DNA from: Paenibacillus thalictri
GTDB taxonomy: Bacteria > Bacillota > Bacilli > Paenibacillales > NBRC-103111
DNA length: 64,000 nt
Assembly (NCBI RefSeq): GCF_004307995.1
Contig: NZ_SIRE01000039.1
Coordinates: 1 to 64,000, forward strand
Direction of reading: 5' to 3'
The notes under the pieces were generated by a model. That model did not search any database. It was not told the origin of the DNA and was given only the letters and a program-made list of their open reading frames with translations. The translations under genes were made by a program, and so were the position numbers. Shown piece by piece: positions 28,411 to 37,393 of this stretch (its first letter is position 1; each line of letters starts with the position of its first letter).

Positions 28411-28434
28411 GATAAACAAGTTCACTTGTTTATC
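28411..28434. repeat. Near-perfect palindrome at the 3' end of the SLH gene
   Basis: GATAAACAAGT and its inverted copy ACTTGTTTATC flank a 2-nt centre. It spans the stop codon of the giant SLH gene. It has no T tract, so its role is unclear. Confidence 0.55.
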
Positions 28435-31400
28435 TTATCGATCAGGCCCGCTTGCTGCAGCAGCCTTTTGATCATAACAGCAGTTTGGGCGCGGGTAACC
28501 GGATCTTCAGGAGTTATCCGCTGGCCATCCCCCTGGATAATACCGTTTTTAACGGCGAGCGCTAACGATACCTTTGCCCACTCGGCTACGCCATCAGCAT
28601 CGGTGTAGGCGCTCAACTGCTTATCCGCCTCATCGGCCGACATTTGCATATGAATCTTGGCAAAAGCCAAAGCGCGGGTCAATAACACCGAAGCTTCGCT
28701 TCGCGTAATGGTTTGATTCGGGCGGAAGGAGCCATCCTCATAGCCGCCTAACAAACCGGTGGCGGATGCTGCCGCCACACTGTCGGCGTACCAATCCGCA
28801 GCATAAACGTCGCTGAAAGCGTGCCGGCCGTCGTCCGGTTTTAAACCAAGCGCACGGACCATAATTGTCGCGAATTCCGCTCGTGTTATGGACAGATCCG
28901 GCGCGAATCTATCTTTGGCAACTCCATCCACGACAAGGCGGGAAGCCATTTCGTTCACATCGCTTTGGCTCCAATGGCCCGACAGGTCGGCAAACGACTT
29001 TTCGCCTTGAACAAGTGCGTACGTGCTGTTAGTCAAACTGTTGATGACGGCATACGTCTTACCGCTTCGAACCTCGATCCGGGTCGGCACCGGCGTCAGT
29101 CTCCCGTCAGGACCGATAACTACCCCTGTTGTTGCTCCGGACACATCTATTCCTGCCGGCACAGCGACTGCCCGTTCCACAAAACCCGGGAATCGGCTTA
29201 CTGTGATTTTATTCTCTCCATACTGCGCTTCAATTTCAAAATCAAGCGGATTCGCAACAACGGTCATTCCTTCGCCCGCAGCTGCTGCGCGAACCAAGTC
29301 CGCTTTATCTTTGGATGTCTCGCTAATTTTTATGCTAACCACAATGTGCTGAAGATCGTTGTCTGCATGAAGAGCGGCCGCGACATGCGAAATATCCAGA
29401 AACGCGGCAGGCAGTATGTATAGAGCACCGTCCGTTTTCACTTCAATTACCGTTTCCTTGGCGGTTAACGCCTTAACGAGCTGTCCGTTCAACCGGCCAA
29501 CAACAACATCGGCCTTGGATGTAATTGGGATCGTGATGACGTTATTCGTCTTTTTATCGAGCATGTCCAACAGCTTTTGTTCATCCAGTGTAACAATGAC
29601 AGTTGTTCCGGCATCCGTTTGCACCGTTTCGGCAGTCGCAAACGATGACTGGCTGACGCCGTCCAAAATAATATCTACCCCCGCGGCAGGCTGTGCCTGG
29701 GTTCCGTTGTCCGTGCTGCTTGAGACTGGTGCTCCGCCGCTGCCGGAGGAAGAAGATGGCAGCCGGGTGAGCTGAAGCGTATAAAGCTTCTCGGTAACCC
29801 CGTCTTCCGCCAGCACCTTCACCTGTATCCGGTTCAGACCGATCTGCAGCGGGATTGCAGCGGAAGCGGTTCCGCTTACGGTCGCGGTTCCATTAATGCT
29901 CAAGGAAGCCGCAGCGTCATAGACAGAAGCGGTGACCGTAACCGACTGTGCACCAAAGGGTACGATCGCCTCATAAGAGGTTGTTTCCCGGAAGAAGGAA
30001 GGCGATATCGTTCCGGCGGTTGTCGTCAAGTCCGCCAAATCCGCGTTACTGGAAGGCTTGCGTGTTACGTTAATCGTATAGCTGCCAGTTGTCACTCCGT
30101 CCGCCGCCGTCACATCCACAGCGATTGTGTTGGCTCCAACCTGCAGCGGAAGCGCCGCGCTCGGGACCCCGCTTGGCGTGGGTACACCGGCGATTTTCAA
30201 CGTCGCATTTGGCTCGTAAACGGACGCTGTTACGCTCAAGCTGTAGACACTATGGGCAACCGTCTGGCTGTAAGCTGTTGTGCCAACGGCAAACAAAGGC
30301 GTCAGCACCCCTGCATCGGTCGTCAAGTCCGACAGTGCGGTGTTATTGGAGCCCTCACGCGAAACATTAATCGTATAATGGTCCGTGGTCATCCCATCTT
30401 CCGCAGTCACGATCACATCAATGTTGTTCAATCCAACCCGCAGAGATATAGGGGAGCTTGGCACCCCGTTTGCGGCGGCTGCGCCCCCGATGGTCACGGT
30501 TCCTTTCGGATCGTACAGCGACGCCGTTACGCTGATTTGGGATACCTCATTGGCTACGTTGCGACTGTAGGATTTCGTACCCGCAGCGAACACTGGCGTC
30601 AGCGCCCCTGCATCGGTCGTCAAGTCCGACAGCGCGGTGTCATGAGAAGGATTCGCTACAATAACTTTTACTGTCACTTCGCGTACGCCCGTATTTTGCT
30701 TGCCGCTAGGGATTGTTAATTGTCCTTTAAAAATGTAGGTTGCCGGGGCCTTGCTGTTATATGGAGGATTCCCTTGATCCCACGTCACCGCTGCCGGGGT
30801 GGTGGTGTCATCCGTCCATTTCATCGAAACCGTCGCCGGCAGCGCGTCAGCTTTGGCCGTCCCATACGGTACCTGAATATCGCCAGGTAACGGTGCTGAA
30901 AGCGGCGAACCATAGGTGATGACGAAAGCCCGGGCTTTCGCAATTTTAGTCGTTAGCAGCGTATCGTCGTCCTGATAACCTACATAAATCGTACCGTTAT
31001 ATACCGAGATTGAAGGATAATACACTTCCCCTCTTGTAATGGCGGCATTGCCCACCATGGTCCAATCGCTGCCATTAAACCGCTTGACCATCAGCTTGTT
31101 GCCGTTGGCCCCATCCTGAAAAGCAATATAAAGGCTGCCGTTGTCAAACGAAAGCGAAGGATAATTGGCCTTCCCTGCCGACACGGGTCCGTTGCCGATT
31201 GTTTTCCAATTTCCGTCATATTTAAGTACAACTAATTTGTCGGCATCATGGTCCTGATAAGCCAAATATGGAATACCTCCGTAAACATCAAATGCATAAT
31301 AATAGGAGTTTGCGTCTGCTGTTGACAGCAATGGAGCTCCCGCGTCTCCTACCAGCTGCCAACCATCCGAAGGCCGATCCTCATCGTATTTCATTACGAC

Positions 31401-32102
31401 CATATCGACATTCGACGAGCCCAAATCCCTCTTGTAAGCAACATAAACAATATGGCCGACTACTTTGATTAAGCTTTTGGTACCATCGGCAGGCCGTTTA
31501 TCTGTAAATCCTTCCTGTCCAACCGGGCTCCAGCCGTTGTTCGTATATTTCATTACTGTTAATTTATTGGACTTGTTATAGTCGCCGTACACAATATAAG
31601 GAGTGCCGTTAAACGCGGTCATGGACAGCGCATAGACACCCTTAGGAGTGAATCCATACTGGCCTAACGGCTCCCATTGATTATTCGTTAATTTAACAAT
31701 GGATGCCTTGCCGCCATTCTCTTCATCCCTATATGCGACATAAAGGGCCTTGTCGGACGGGTCCAACGCCATGTGCATCACAGAGACAGCCCCAGGGGAC
31801 GCAGGTCCTCCGCTTACGATACTCCAATTGTTCCCATCATATTTTTTTACCGTCGGTTTATATTTACCCGTACTGATCTTTTCCCGGTATGACATATATA
31901 AAATACCGTCATCTGCAATAATTTGATTATCATACGAGTCAGTGTCGGATAAATATTCATCCGTCAAAGGTTTCCACACCATCTCGTCAGCGTGGGTGCT
32001 GGATGGAAAGCGAAGCGCACACAGCGCCATAAGGATCAAAATAAGCGCAAGCTTGCCCCCGCTTAGTCCACAGCGTTCCAACATAAATCTTCTACCAGTC
32101 AT
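28422..32102 (-). CDS. Giant SLH surface protein with propeller and cadherin-like repeats
   Basis: 1226 aa. A signal peptide (ALILILMALCALRF to about residue 38) is followed by about seven ~50-residue repeats of the form N-G-W-x-x-(I/V)-G...YVAYKD/YIAFQD (about 40-400), probably a beta-propeller. Then come a Big_4-like bacterial Ig domain (about 410-500) and three cadherin-like beta-sandwich repeats (PF12733 type) that share the phrase ALSDLTTDAG (about 505-785). A Ser/Gly linker and a region of unknown fold follow, then three SLH domains (about 1040-1220; FADLSGHW, FSDVYAADWY, YTDADGVAEW). SLH domains bind pyruvylated secondary cell-wall polymer, so it is surface-anchored. It sits beside the polysaccharide locus. 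GGAGG lies 10 nt before the ATG. Confidence 0.88.
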   Translation of the reverse strand: MTGRRFMLERCGLSGGKLALILILMALCALRFPSSTHADEMVWKPLTDEYLSDTDSYDNQIIADDGILYMSYREKISTGKYKPTVKKYDGNNWSIVSGGPASPGAVSVMHMALDPSDKALYVAYRDEENGGKASIVKLTNNQWEPLGQYGFTPKGVYALSMTAFNGTPYIVYGDYNKSNKLTVMKYTNNGWSPVGQEGFTDKRPADGTKSLIKVVGHIVYVAYKRDLGSSNVDMVVMKYDEDRPSDGWQLVGDAGAPLLSTADANSYYYAFDVYGGIPYLAYQDHDADKLVVLKYDGNWKTIGNGPVSAGKANYPSLSFDNGSLYIAFQDGANGNKLMVKRFNGSDWTMVGNAAITRGEVYYPSISVYNGTIYVGYQDDDTLLTTKIAKARAFVITYGSPLSAPLPGDIQVPYGTAKADALPATVSMKWTDDTTTPAAVTWDQGNPPYNSKAPATYIFKGQLTIPSGKQNTGVREVTVKVIVANPSHDTALSDLTTDAGALTPVFAAGTKSYSRNVANEVSQISVTASLYDPKGTVTIGGAAAANGVPSSPISLRVGLNNIDVIVTAEDGMTTDHYTINVSREGSNNTALSDLTTDAGVLTPLFAVGTTAYSQTVAHSVYSLSVTASVYEPNATLKIAGVPTPSGVPSAALPLQVGANTIAVDVTAADGVTTGSYTINVTRKPSSNADLADLTTTAGTISPSFFRETTSYEAIVPFGAQSVTVTASVYDAAASLSINGTATVSGTASAAIPLQIGLNRIQVKVLAEDGVTEKLYTLQLTRLPSSSSGSGGAPVSSSTDNGTQAQPAAGVDIILDGVSQSSFATAETVQTDAGTTVIVTLDEQKLLDMLDKKTNNVITIPITSKADVVVGRLNGQLVKALTAKETVIEVKTDGALYILPAAFLDISHVAAALHADNDLQHIVVSIKISETSKDKADLVRAAAAGEGMTVVANPLDFEIEAQYGENKITVSRFPGFVERAVAVPAGIDVSGATTGVVIGPDGRLTPVPTRIEVRSGKTYAVINSLTNSTYALVQGEKSFADLSGHWSQSDVNEMASRLVVDGVAKDRFAPDLSITRAEFATIMVRALGLKPDDGRHAFSDVYAADWYADSVAAASATGLLGGYEDGSFRPNQTITRSEASVLLTRALAFAKIHMQMSADEADKQLSAYTDADGVAEWAKVSLALAVKNGIIQGDGQRITPEDPVTRAQTAVMIKRLLQQAGLIDKINK

Positions 32103-32276
32103 CGTGTGTATACCTCCGTTTTTCTTTAGATCGCCATGTTTCTACGCCAGGCTAACATGTCTCCTAATTTTTGCAATAACTGAACCATTATAATAGTCCA
32201 CTCTAAACAAACTATAAACAGACGGAAAAAGTGCTATTTTCGTAAAAGCAATCGGTACAAAGCGTCTATTTGCACA

Positions 32277-32334
32277 ACAAAAAAAGCGCTCCAGATCACG
32301 TATCGTGGTCAGGAACGCTTTTTCCTTATATGCA
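32277..32334 (-). terminator. Terminator of the infC-rpmI-rplT operon
   Basis: In the minus direction AAAAAGCGTTCC...GGAGCGCTTTTTTT forms a long imperfect stem with an inner GACCACGATACGTGATC hairpin and a terminal T tract, 28 bp after rplT. Confidence 0.85.
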
Positions 32335-32362
32335 GGCTGCCTGGGCAGCCGTACAACCAGTC

Positions 32363-32722
32363 TTAGGCGTTTACCTTTTGCTTAGCTGCAGTTGCCAGAT
32401 CAGCGAAGCCTTTAGCGTCGTTAACAGCCAGATCAGCAAGGATCTTGCGGTTTACGTCGATACCGGCCAGCTTCAAGCCATGCATCAGCTTGCTGTAGGA
32501 CAAACCGTTTTGGCGAGCCGCCGCGTTGATACGAACGATCCACAATTTGCGGAAGTCGCGTTTTACTTGACGGCGGTCACGGTATGCGTACAGCAGGGAT
32601 TTCATAACCTGCTCTTTAGCGGTTTTAAATAATCTATGTTTGGAACCGAAATAACCTTTTGCTAATTTCAAAATTTTCTTACGACGAGCGGCGCGGATCG
32701 TACCGCCTTTCACTCTTGCCAT
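32363..32722 (-). CDS. rplT: 50S ribosomal protein L20
   Basis: 119 aa, the full family length ([40 protein letters not shown]). It binds 23S rRNA early in 50S assembly and in Bacilli also represses its own operon by binding the infC leader. It is the last gene of infC-rpmI-rplT, 50 bp after rpmI, with a GGAGGT site. Confidence 0.98.
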   Translation of the reverse strand: MARVKGGTIRAARRKKILKLAKGYFGSKHRLFKTAKEQVMKSLLYAYRDRRQVKRDFRKLWIVRINAAARQNGLSYSKLMHGLKLAGIDVNRKILADLAVNDAKGFADLATAAKQKVNA

Positions 32723-32772
32723 GATGGACTACCTCCTGAATAGTGATTTTATTTCTAACTAATATCCGAGTA

Positions 32773-32973
32773 TTATTTAATGTTGGCCAGTTGTTGTTTC
32801 AAGCGTCTTACGTCGCCTGCTGCCATAACCGGGTTGCCGGCAAGCACACGTTTTTGACGCGCGGATTTACCGGAAAGCAGGTGGTTTCTAAAAGCTTTAT
32901 AACGTTTCACTTTTCCAGTTCCCGTTATTTTGAAGCGGCCTTTCAGGCTGCTGTGAGTTTTCATTTTAGGCAT
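32773..32973 (-). CDS. rpmI: 50S ribosomal protein L35
   Basis: 66 aa, complete (MPKMKTHSSLKGRFKITGTG, HLLSGKSARQKRVL). Middle gene of the operon, 24 bp after infC, with AAGGAGG upstream. Confidence 0.98.
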   Translation of the reverse strand: MPKMKTHSSLKGRFKITGTGKVKRYKAFRNHLLSGKSARQKRVLAGNPVMAAGDVRRLKQQLANIK

Positions 32974-32997
32974 CGTAGGGTCCTCCTTAAGATTGGT

Positions 32998-33516
32998 TTA
33001 CTGTACTTGTACTTTTGGAGATAAAATCATAATCATGCTGCGGCCTTCGAGTTTCGCGTGACGCTCTACGATCGAGAGCTCTGCAACTTCGGCGGCTACG
33101 CGCTCAAGCACTTTCTGGCCAATCGAAGCATGCGCGATTTCACGTCCGCGGAAACGGACCGACATCTTCACCTTGTCCCCTTCTTTCAGGAACTTGACAA
33201 CATTGCGCAGCTTGGTTTGGAAATCGTGCTCGTCGATCGTTGCGCTGAAACGAACTTCCTTAAGCTCAACGACCTTCTGATTTTTGCGTGCTTCTTTTTC
33301 TTTCTTCTGCGTCTCGTAGCGGAATTTGCCGTAATCCATAATTCGGCAAACCGGCGGCTTAGCAGTTGGAGCGACATTTACCAAATCCAGCCCCGCATCC
33401 TGCGCAATTTGCATCGCTTCGCGAAACGGCTTAATACCCAACTGGTCCCCATTAGAGCCGATAAGGCGTACTTCCTTCGCCCGAATCTCCTCGTTAATCA
33501 AATGCTCAGTGCTAAT
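32998..33516 (-). CDS. infC: Translation initiation factor IF-3, AUU start
   Basis: 172 aa from an ATT codon at 33516-33514. GGAGG lies 9 nt upstream and the protein then begins STEHLINEEIRAKEVRLI, matching the usual Bacillus IF-3 start, which also uses AUU. The first AUG-like option upstream lacks similarity to IF-3. The N-domain (DYGKFRYETQKKEKEARKNQ linker) and C-domain (KVKMSVRFRGREIAH) are complete. AUU starts allow IF-3 to repress its own synthesis by rejecting non-canonical codons. It is the first gene of the operon, behind an L20 leader. Confidence 0.96.
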   Translation of the reverse strand: MSTEHLINEEIRAKEVRLIGSNGDQLGIKPFREAMQIAQDAGLDLVNVAPTAKPPVCRIMDYGKFRYETQKKEKEARKNQKVVELKEVRFSATIDEHDFQTKLRNVVKFLKEGDKVKMSVRFRGREIAHASIGQKVLERVAAEVAELSIVERHAKLEGRSMIMILSPKVQVQ

Positions 33517-33559
33517 AACGTGCCACCTCCAAAGTGTTATTACCGATTTACGACCGCTC

Positions 33560-33765
33560 ATAACCGCGTTTCGGGCACAAAAAAATGTGAGCGTAAGTAC
33601 GCCCACATTTGTTATTCATCGCAATGACGAATCTTCATGTTGATCTTGTGCTCAAGAAACCAGCCAACTTAAAGTCGGACAGGTGAGAAGCGGGCGCCTC
33701 TACTTGTAATCGCATATTCAAATCAATCTTAGACAGATTACCACGTTTCCGTTCACAAGTCAAAC
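33560..33765 (-). ncRNA. Ribosomal protein L20 leader of infC-rpmI-rplT
   Basis: The minus strand carries GTAGAGGCGCCCGCTTCTCA, GTCCGACTTTAAGTTGGCTGG and CAACATGAAGATTCGTC, which resemble the Bacillus L20 leader. A terminator with arms AAATGTGGGCGTA...ACGCTCACATTTTTTT (33579-33610) lies 60 bp before the infC start. Excess L20 is expected to stabilise the structure and cause early termination. It also fills the space between infC and the GT2 gene. Confidence 0.8.
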
Positions 33766-33774
33766 TGAAAAATA

Positions 33775-35010
33775 TCAGCTGACCTGCTTGCTCTGCATTT
33801 CCTCAAGCCGGATCACACGGGTATGCTCCGTATGGCTCCACTGCTTGTTGTTCTGCGTGAAGAACGCATAAAACGTGATGGGCCACCAGGACAACAGGAA
33901 TATCGGGAACAGCAGCAAATATTTATATGTTTTCCACGGCGCCTTCTCAATAAGCAGCGCTAGCGGAAACTGGATGTACGTGAGTGTCGTCAACACCGTG
34001 AAGAACACCGGCGAGAAATCATAAATCGACGTGTAGGACCTTACGCCCGGCAACGCGATGTCCACCCATAAAAACACGGTAAGAAGCGAGCCGATAAACA
34101 ACGTGTACACGTTAATCGCATAAACGGCCGAATCAAGCTTGGCCCAATTGCGTTCTTTCAGACCTTGCCAGAACAGCGGGAAGAAGTAACGTCTTGCCAC
34201 ATCAAAATGCCCCTGCATCCATCTCAAACGCTGCCGCGCCGAAGCTTTAAAGGTAAGCGGCTTTTCGTCGTACACTCTGGCGTCGTAGTTAAATGTCGGG
34301 TTCACTCCGCGCTGTACGCAGCGCATCGTAAACTCCAGATCCTCCACCAGGCTGGTTGCGCCCCAGCCCATCTCTTTCAGCAGCTTGGAGTCAAAACACA
34401 TCCCCGTGCCGCCCAAGAAGTTGGCGAGTCCCAGATTCACGCGCGGCAATTGCCATAAACGGTTGCAGTACCAGTATGTAATGGCATAAGCGGCGGTGAT
34501 CCATGAATCATTCGGGTTTTTGGTATCCAGGTAAGCTTGGATGACTTTGGAGCCGTTACAAAGGTCATCGTTCATATGGCGCAAATAATCGGGACTGGCC
34601 AAGTTGTCAGCGTCAAACATCACGATAGCGTCATACTGCTTTGGCATCTTCCACAATTCTTTAAGCATCCACTCAATAGCGTAGCCTTTACCGCGAAGCT
34701 TCGGATTACTGCGCTCCATGGCAAAAACACCCATGCTTCTGGCGATATCCGCCGTACGATCGCTGCAATTGTCGCAAATAACGAAGATGTCGTAAAGTTC
34801 TTTCGGGTAATCAAGAGCCTTCAGATTGTCGATCAATGCCCCGACGACTTGCTCTTCATTGTGAGCGGCAACAAGCACGGCAAATGACTTCTGAGGTGCG
34901 AATTGTTTCTTGGACTTGCGTCGGTACCAGCCGAAAAACGTTAAACAGAGCTGGTAGGCGCCGATAACCGCCAGGACAATTTGCATGCCCAGTAAAACGT
35001 GATCAAGCAT
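33775..35010 (-). CDS. Membrane family 2 glycosyltransferase (processive type)
   Basis: 411 aa. An N-terminal helix (LLGMQIVLAVIGAYQLCLTF) precedes the GT2 domain: FAVLVAAHNEEQVVGALIDN, CDNCSDRTADIA, DADN as the DxD site, VEDLEF as the third Asp, then RQRLRW (QxxRW). Several C-terminal helices follow. This architecture is that of BcsA/HasA/N-acetylglucosaminyl synthases but without a PilZ or MshEN gate. The product is unknown. It appears monocistronic, with AGGGGGAT 9 nt before the ATG, and diverges from the PAP2 gene. It is a different subgroup from the MshEN synthase. Confidence 0.85.
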   Translation of the reverse strand: MLDHVLLGMQIVLAVIGAYQLCLTFFGWYRRKSKKQFAPQKSFAVLVAAHNEEQVVGALIDNLKALDYPKELYDIFVICDNCSDRTADIARSMGVFAMERSNPKLRGKGYAIEWMLKELWKMPKQYDAIVMFDADNLASPDYLRHMNDDLCNGSKVIQAYLDTKNPNDSWITAAYAITYWYCNRLWQLPRVNLGLANFLGGTGMCFDSKLLKEMGWGATSLVEDLEFTMRCVQRGVNPTFNYDARVYDEKPLTFKASARQRLRWMQGHFDVARRYFFPLFWQGLKERNWAKLDSAVYAINVYTLFIGSLLTVFLWVDIALPGVRSYTSIYDFSPVFFTVLTTLTYIQFPLALLIEKAPWKTYKYLLLFPIFLLSWWPITFYAFFTQNNKQWSHTEHTRVIRLEEMQSKQVS

Positions 35011-35458
35011 TAGGTAAATCCCCCTTTTTGTGGACCACGAAGTTTTATTTTTAAGTATCTCTCTATGTGAAAACTACTTCGTTGGTTTTCATTGCTTTGT
35101 GTGGGTAGCCGAATATGATTTTCCTCTCTTTGCCTCGTTTTGTCAAAACCGTTCTAGTTGCCAGTTTAGGCAGAACTTGCGTATTATTCGGGAATTCGCC
35201 CACTCACACCGTCAAACTCTTTATCAGCTTATTTTTTAGTCTTATTTTCATCGTTTTTCATTGCTTTTACTCCATCTGCCTTATTATAAAACAACGTATT
35301 CGGCAATTCAAATCAGAACGATGTATGTAAGATTATTCATTGGTAAAAACTTAAGCTAATAAACATGGGTCATTTTTTTGACACTCCTTTAACAAATCGC
35401 GGTTACACTCAAGTTATGAGTTTCACCCACATAAGCGACAATGAAGGAGGTGCTTGTT
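35011..35458. other. Divergent intergenic region (GT2 / PAP2)
   Basis: About 450 bp, pyrimidine- and AT-rich. A TTGACA (35378-35383) could be the -35 of the PAP2 gene, but the expected -10 (TTACAC at 35403) is poor. No ribosome-binding-site-preceded ORF or structured RNA was recognised. Confidence 0.35.
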
Positions 35459-35986
35459 TTGAGTCGTGTCGTACACTGGCTCGCAGCACATGAACAGCGG
35501 ATGTTTTTTTGGGTAAATCGGCGAATTCAACATGCCGTATTGGATATGCTATTTTCTGTAGTCACTCATCTGGGCGGAGCGACGATGACCATCATCTGGG
35601 CGTTGTCCGTCTCCTTATTCGCCTCAGGGAACCTGCAAACGGCAGGCATTCAAAGCTGCATTGCTTTGGCCTTGAGCCATTTGCCCGTTGCTCTAATAAA
35701 AAAGAAATATCCCCGGATGCGGCCTTATCTCGTTTTTCCCGAGGCAAACATTTGTAAGAATCCTTTGACAGATCACTCCTTTCCATCCGGACATACGACC
35801 GCTATCTTTTCGATCGTGATCCCCTTTGCCTGCATGTATGCCTGGCTTGCGCCGGAGCTGCTGGTTCTTGCCGCAGCCGTCGGCATGTCGCGCATTTATC
35901 TGGGGCTGCACTATCCGTCGGATTGCCTGGTCGGCTCAATGATTGGCTCTGCAGCCGGTTTTGGAGCCGTCGCTTTTTTCCATTGA
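35459..35986 (+). CDS. PAP2 family membrane phosphatase
   Basis: About 175 aa. The start is taken as TTG at 35459 because AAGGAGGTG lies 6 nt upstream; the in-frame ATG at 35441 overlaps that site. All three phosphatase motifs are present: KKKYPRMRP, SFPSGHT and SRIYLGLHYPSD, set among about five helices. The family dephosphorylates undecaprenyl pyrophosphate, phosphatidylglycerol phosphate or related lipids at the outer membrane face. A BcrC-like role in lipid-carrier recycling is plausible. It is 54 bp before the GT28 gene, with which it is probably cotranscribed. Confidence 0.88.
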   Translation: MSRVVHWLAAHEQRMFFWVNRRIQHAVLDMLFSVVTHLGGATMTIIWALSVSLFASGNLQTAGIQSCIALALSHLPVALIKKKYPRMRPYLVFPEANICKNPLTDHSFPSGHTTAIFSIVIPFACMYAWLAPELLVLAAAVGMSRIYLGLHYPSDCLVGSMIGSAAGFGAVAFFH

Positions 35987-36040
35987 ACATGTTTATGTTG
36001 GAAAGGGTAAATTTATGGTTACAAGGTCAGGTGAATTCAT

Positions 36041-37153
36041 TTGCGCAAAAAAAGGGTTTTGATATTGTCCGAGGGATTCGGCGCCGGCCATACACAAGCC
36101 GCTGAGGCGCTCTCCGAAAGCTTGAAGCGGCATGCGCCGCACGTTCAAACACGCGTTCTGGAGCTTGGATCTTTTCTGCACCCGACTGTTGCCCCATGGA
36201 TATTTACCGCATACCGCAAAACTGTAATGAGCGGGCCAAGATTATACGGATTCATGTATCGTTACCAGTACAAAAAATCGTTGAACCGTTTCACCCAGCT
36301 GGCGATCCATCGTCTATTTTACGCACAGACGGCTGCGGTGATCCGGCAGCTGCGGCCCGATACAATCGTATGCACGCATCCTTTTCCGAATGTGGTCGTC
36401 TCCAGACTGAAACGTTTCGGACTGTCTGTCCCGCTGGTTACGGTCATTACCGATTACGACGCTCACGGGACATGGGTTAGCCGGGAGGTTAACAAGTACC
36501 TGGTGTCCACTCTCGATGTGAAGAAAAAACTTCAAAGCCACGGCGTTTCCCCCGACTTGATCGAGGTCACCGGCATTCCTGTACGTCCGGGCTTTTGGGA
36601 AAGCCATGACAAAGATGAGCTGCGCCGCAGCTTCGGGCTGCAGGCGATGCCGACGGTGCTTGTTATGGGCGGGGGCTGGGGGCTGATGAATACGAACGGT
36701 TTCACCCGGCATATGGCGGGATGGCGGGATCATGTGCAAATGATCTTCTGCCTCGGCAATAACGAAAAAGCGCTGGCTGATTTGTCAGAAAATCCGCTTT
36801 TTCGACATCCGAATATTCGTTTATTCGGCTTTACCAAAGAAATCGATAAGCTGATGGAAGTATCGGATCTGCTCATTACAAAACCGGGCGGCATGACTTG
36901 CACGGAAGGTCTCGCCAAGGGCATCCCCATGTTGTTCTACAAGCCGATTCCGGGGCAAGAAGAGGAGAACTTGCAATATTTTACGGAGCACGGATTCGGG
37001 GAGCTGATTCAGTCTACAGCGACGATCGACGCTTGGTTCCACGATCTGCTGGAGCAGTATCCTGAGGTCCAGAAACGGCGTTCCTTACATACGGATCTTG
37101 TAAAACCGTCTCAAGGAATCGATTGCTCCCAGGCAGTCATGCAGCTGCTGTAG
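36041..37153 (+). CDS. GT28 glycosyltransferase (diacylglycerol glucosyltransferase-like)
   Basis: 370 aa, starting at TTG 36041 after AGGTCAGGTGA. The N-domain has RVLILSEGFGAGHTQAAEAL, the MGDG-synthase-type (PF06925) lipid-acceptor motif with GxGH. The C-domain has VLVMGGGWGL and the donor-binding stretch LLITKPGGMTCTEGLAKGIP. Relatives include UgtP/YpfP, which make glucosyl-diacylglycerol anchors for lipoteichoic acid. Here it follows a PAP2 lipid phosphatase, consistent with membrane glycolipid metabolism. Donor and acceptor are not determined by sequence. Confidence 0.88.
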   Translation: MRKKRVLILSEGFGAGHTQAAEALSESLKRHAPHVQTRVLELGSFLHPTVAPWIFTAYRKTVMSGPRLYGFMYRYQYKKSLNRFTQLAIHRLFYAQTAAVIRQLRPDTIVCTHPFPNVVVSRLKRFGLSVPLVTVITDYDAHGTWVSREVNKYLVSTLDVKKKLQSHGVSPDLIEVTGIPVRPGFWESHDKDELRRSFGLQAMPTVLVMGGGWGLMNTNGFTRHMAGWRDHVQMIFCLGNNEKALADLSENPLFRHPNIRLFGFTKEIDKLMEVSDLLITKPGGMTCTEGLAKGIPMLFYKPIPGQEEENLQYFTEHGFGELIQSTATIDAWFHDLLEQYPEVQKRRSLHTDLVKPSQGIDCSQAVMQLL

Positions 37154-37157
37154 CCGC

Positions 37158-37373
37158 AAAAAAATAGCCTCCGGAGCGGAGAGGCCACTGAAAAAGTAAA
37201 CGCTGCATGAGCGAATCATACTTACAATCGCCAATTGTCCCCAAATTTCTTAAATGTACCTGCTTGCGGCAGGTGAAATTAGGGAACAAAAGCGAACGCT
37301 GGCGCTTCTCCAGCATGATTTCGCTCACTTAAGCTGCTTTTTCAGTGGCCTCCGATTGCGGAGGCTATTTTTT
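37158..37373. terminator. Terminator arms flanking a dispersed repeat
   Basis: A7 plus TAGCCTCCG (37158-37173) is the inverted repeat of CGGAGGCTA plus T6 (37359-37373). Each side can also close a local hairpin (CTCCG/CGGAG left, CCTCCG/CGGAGG right). They end the GT28 gene and the convergent trmB. The 168-bp repeat lies between the arms. Confidence 0.75.
37183..37350 (+). repeat. Dispersed palindromic element, copy A (168 bp)
   Basis: Its ends are GGCCACTGAAAAAG and CTTTTTCAGTGGCC. Inside, GAGCGAATCATACTT pairs imperfectly with AGCATGATTTCGCTC, TTGTCCCC...AATTTC with GAAATT...GGGAACAA, and ACCTGC with GCAGGT at the tip. So it is one long nested palindrome. It is about 85-90% like copy C by eye. 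It has no coding function. Confidence 0.85.
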
Positions 37374-37393
37374 GGCGGTGTTTCTATTTTCTA

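Noticed and set aside
33517-33606. Upstream extension of infC
   Set aside because: Residues before the ATT codon come from leader RNA, including the terminator hairpin, and do not resemble IF-3.
37137-37328. Apparent small conserved protein (also at 45365-45640)
   Set aside because: Both frames are translations of the palindromic repeat; similarity is due to the repeat, and no ribosome binding site is present.
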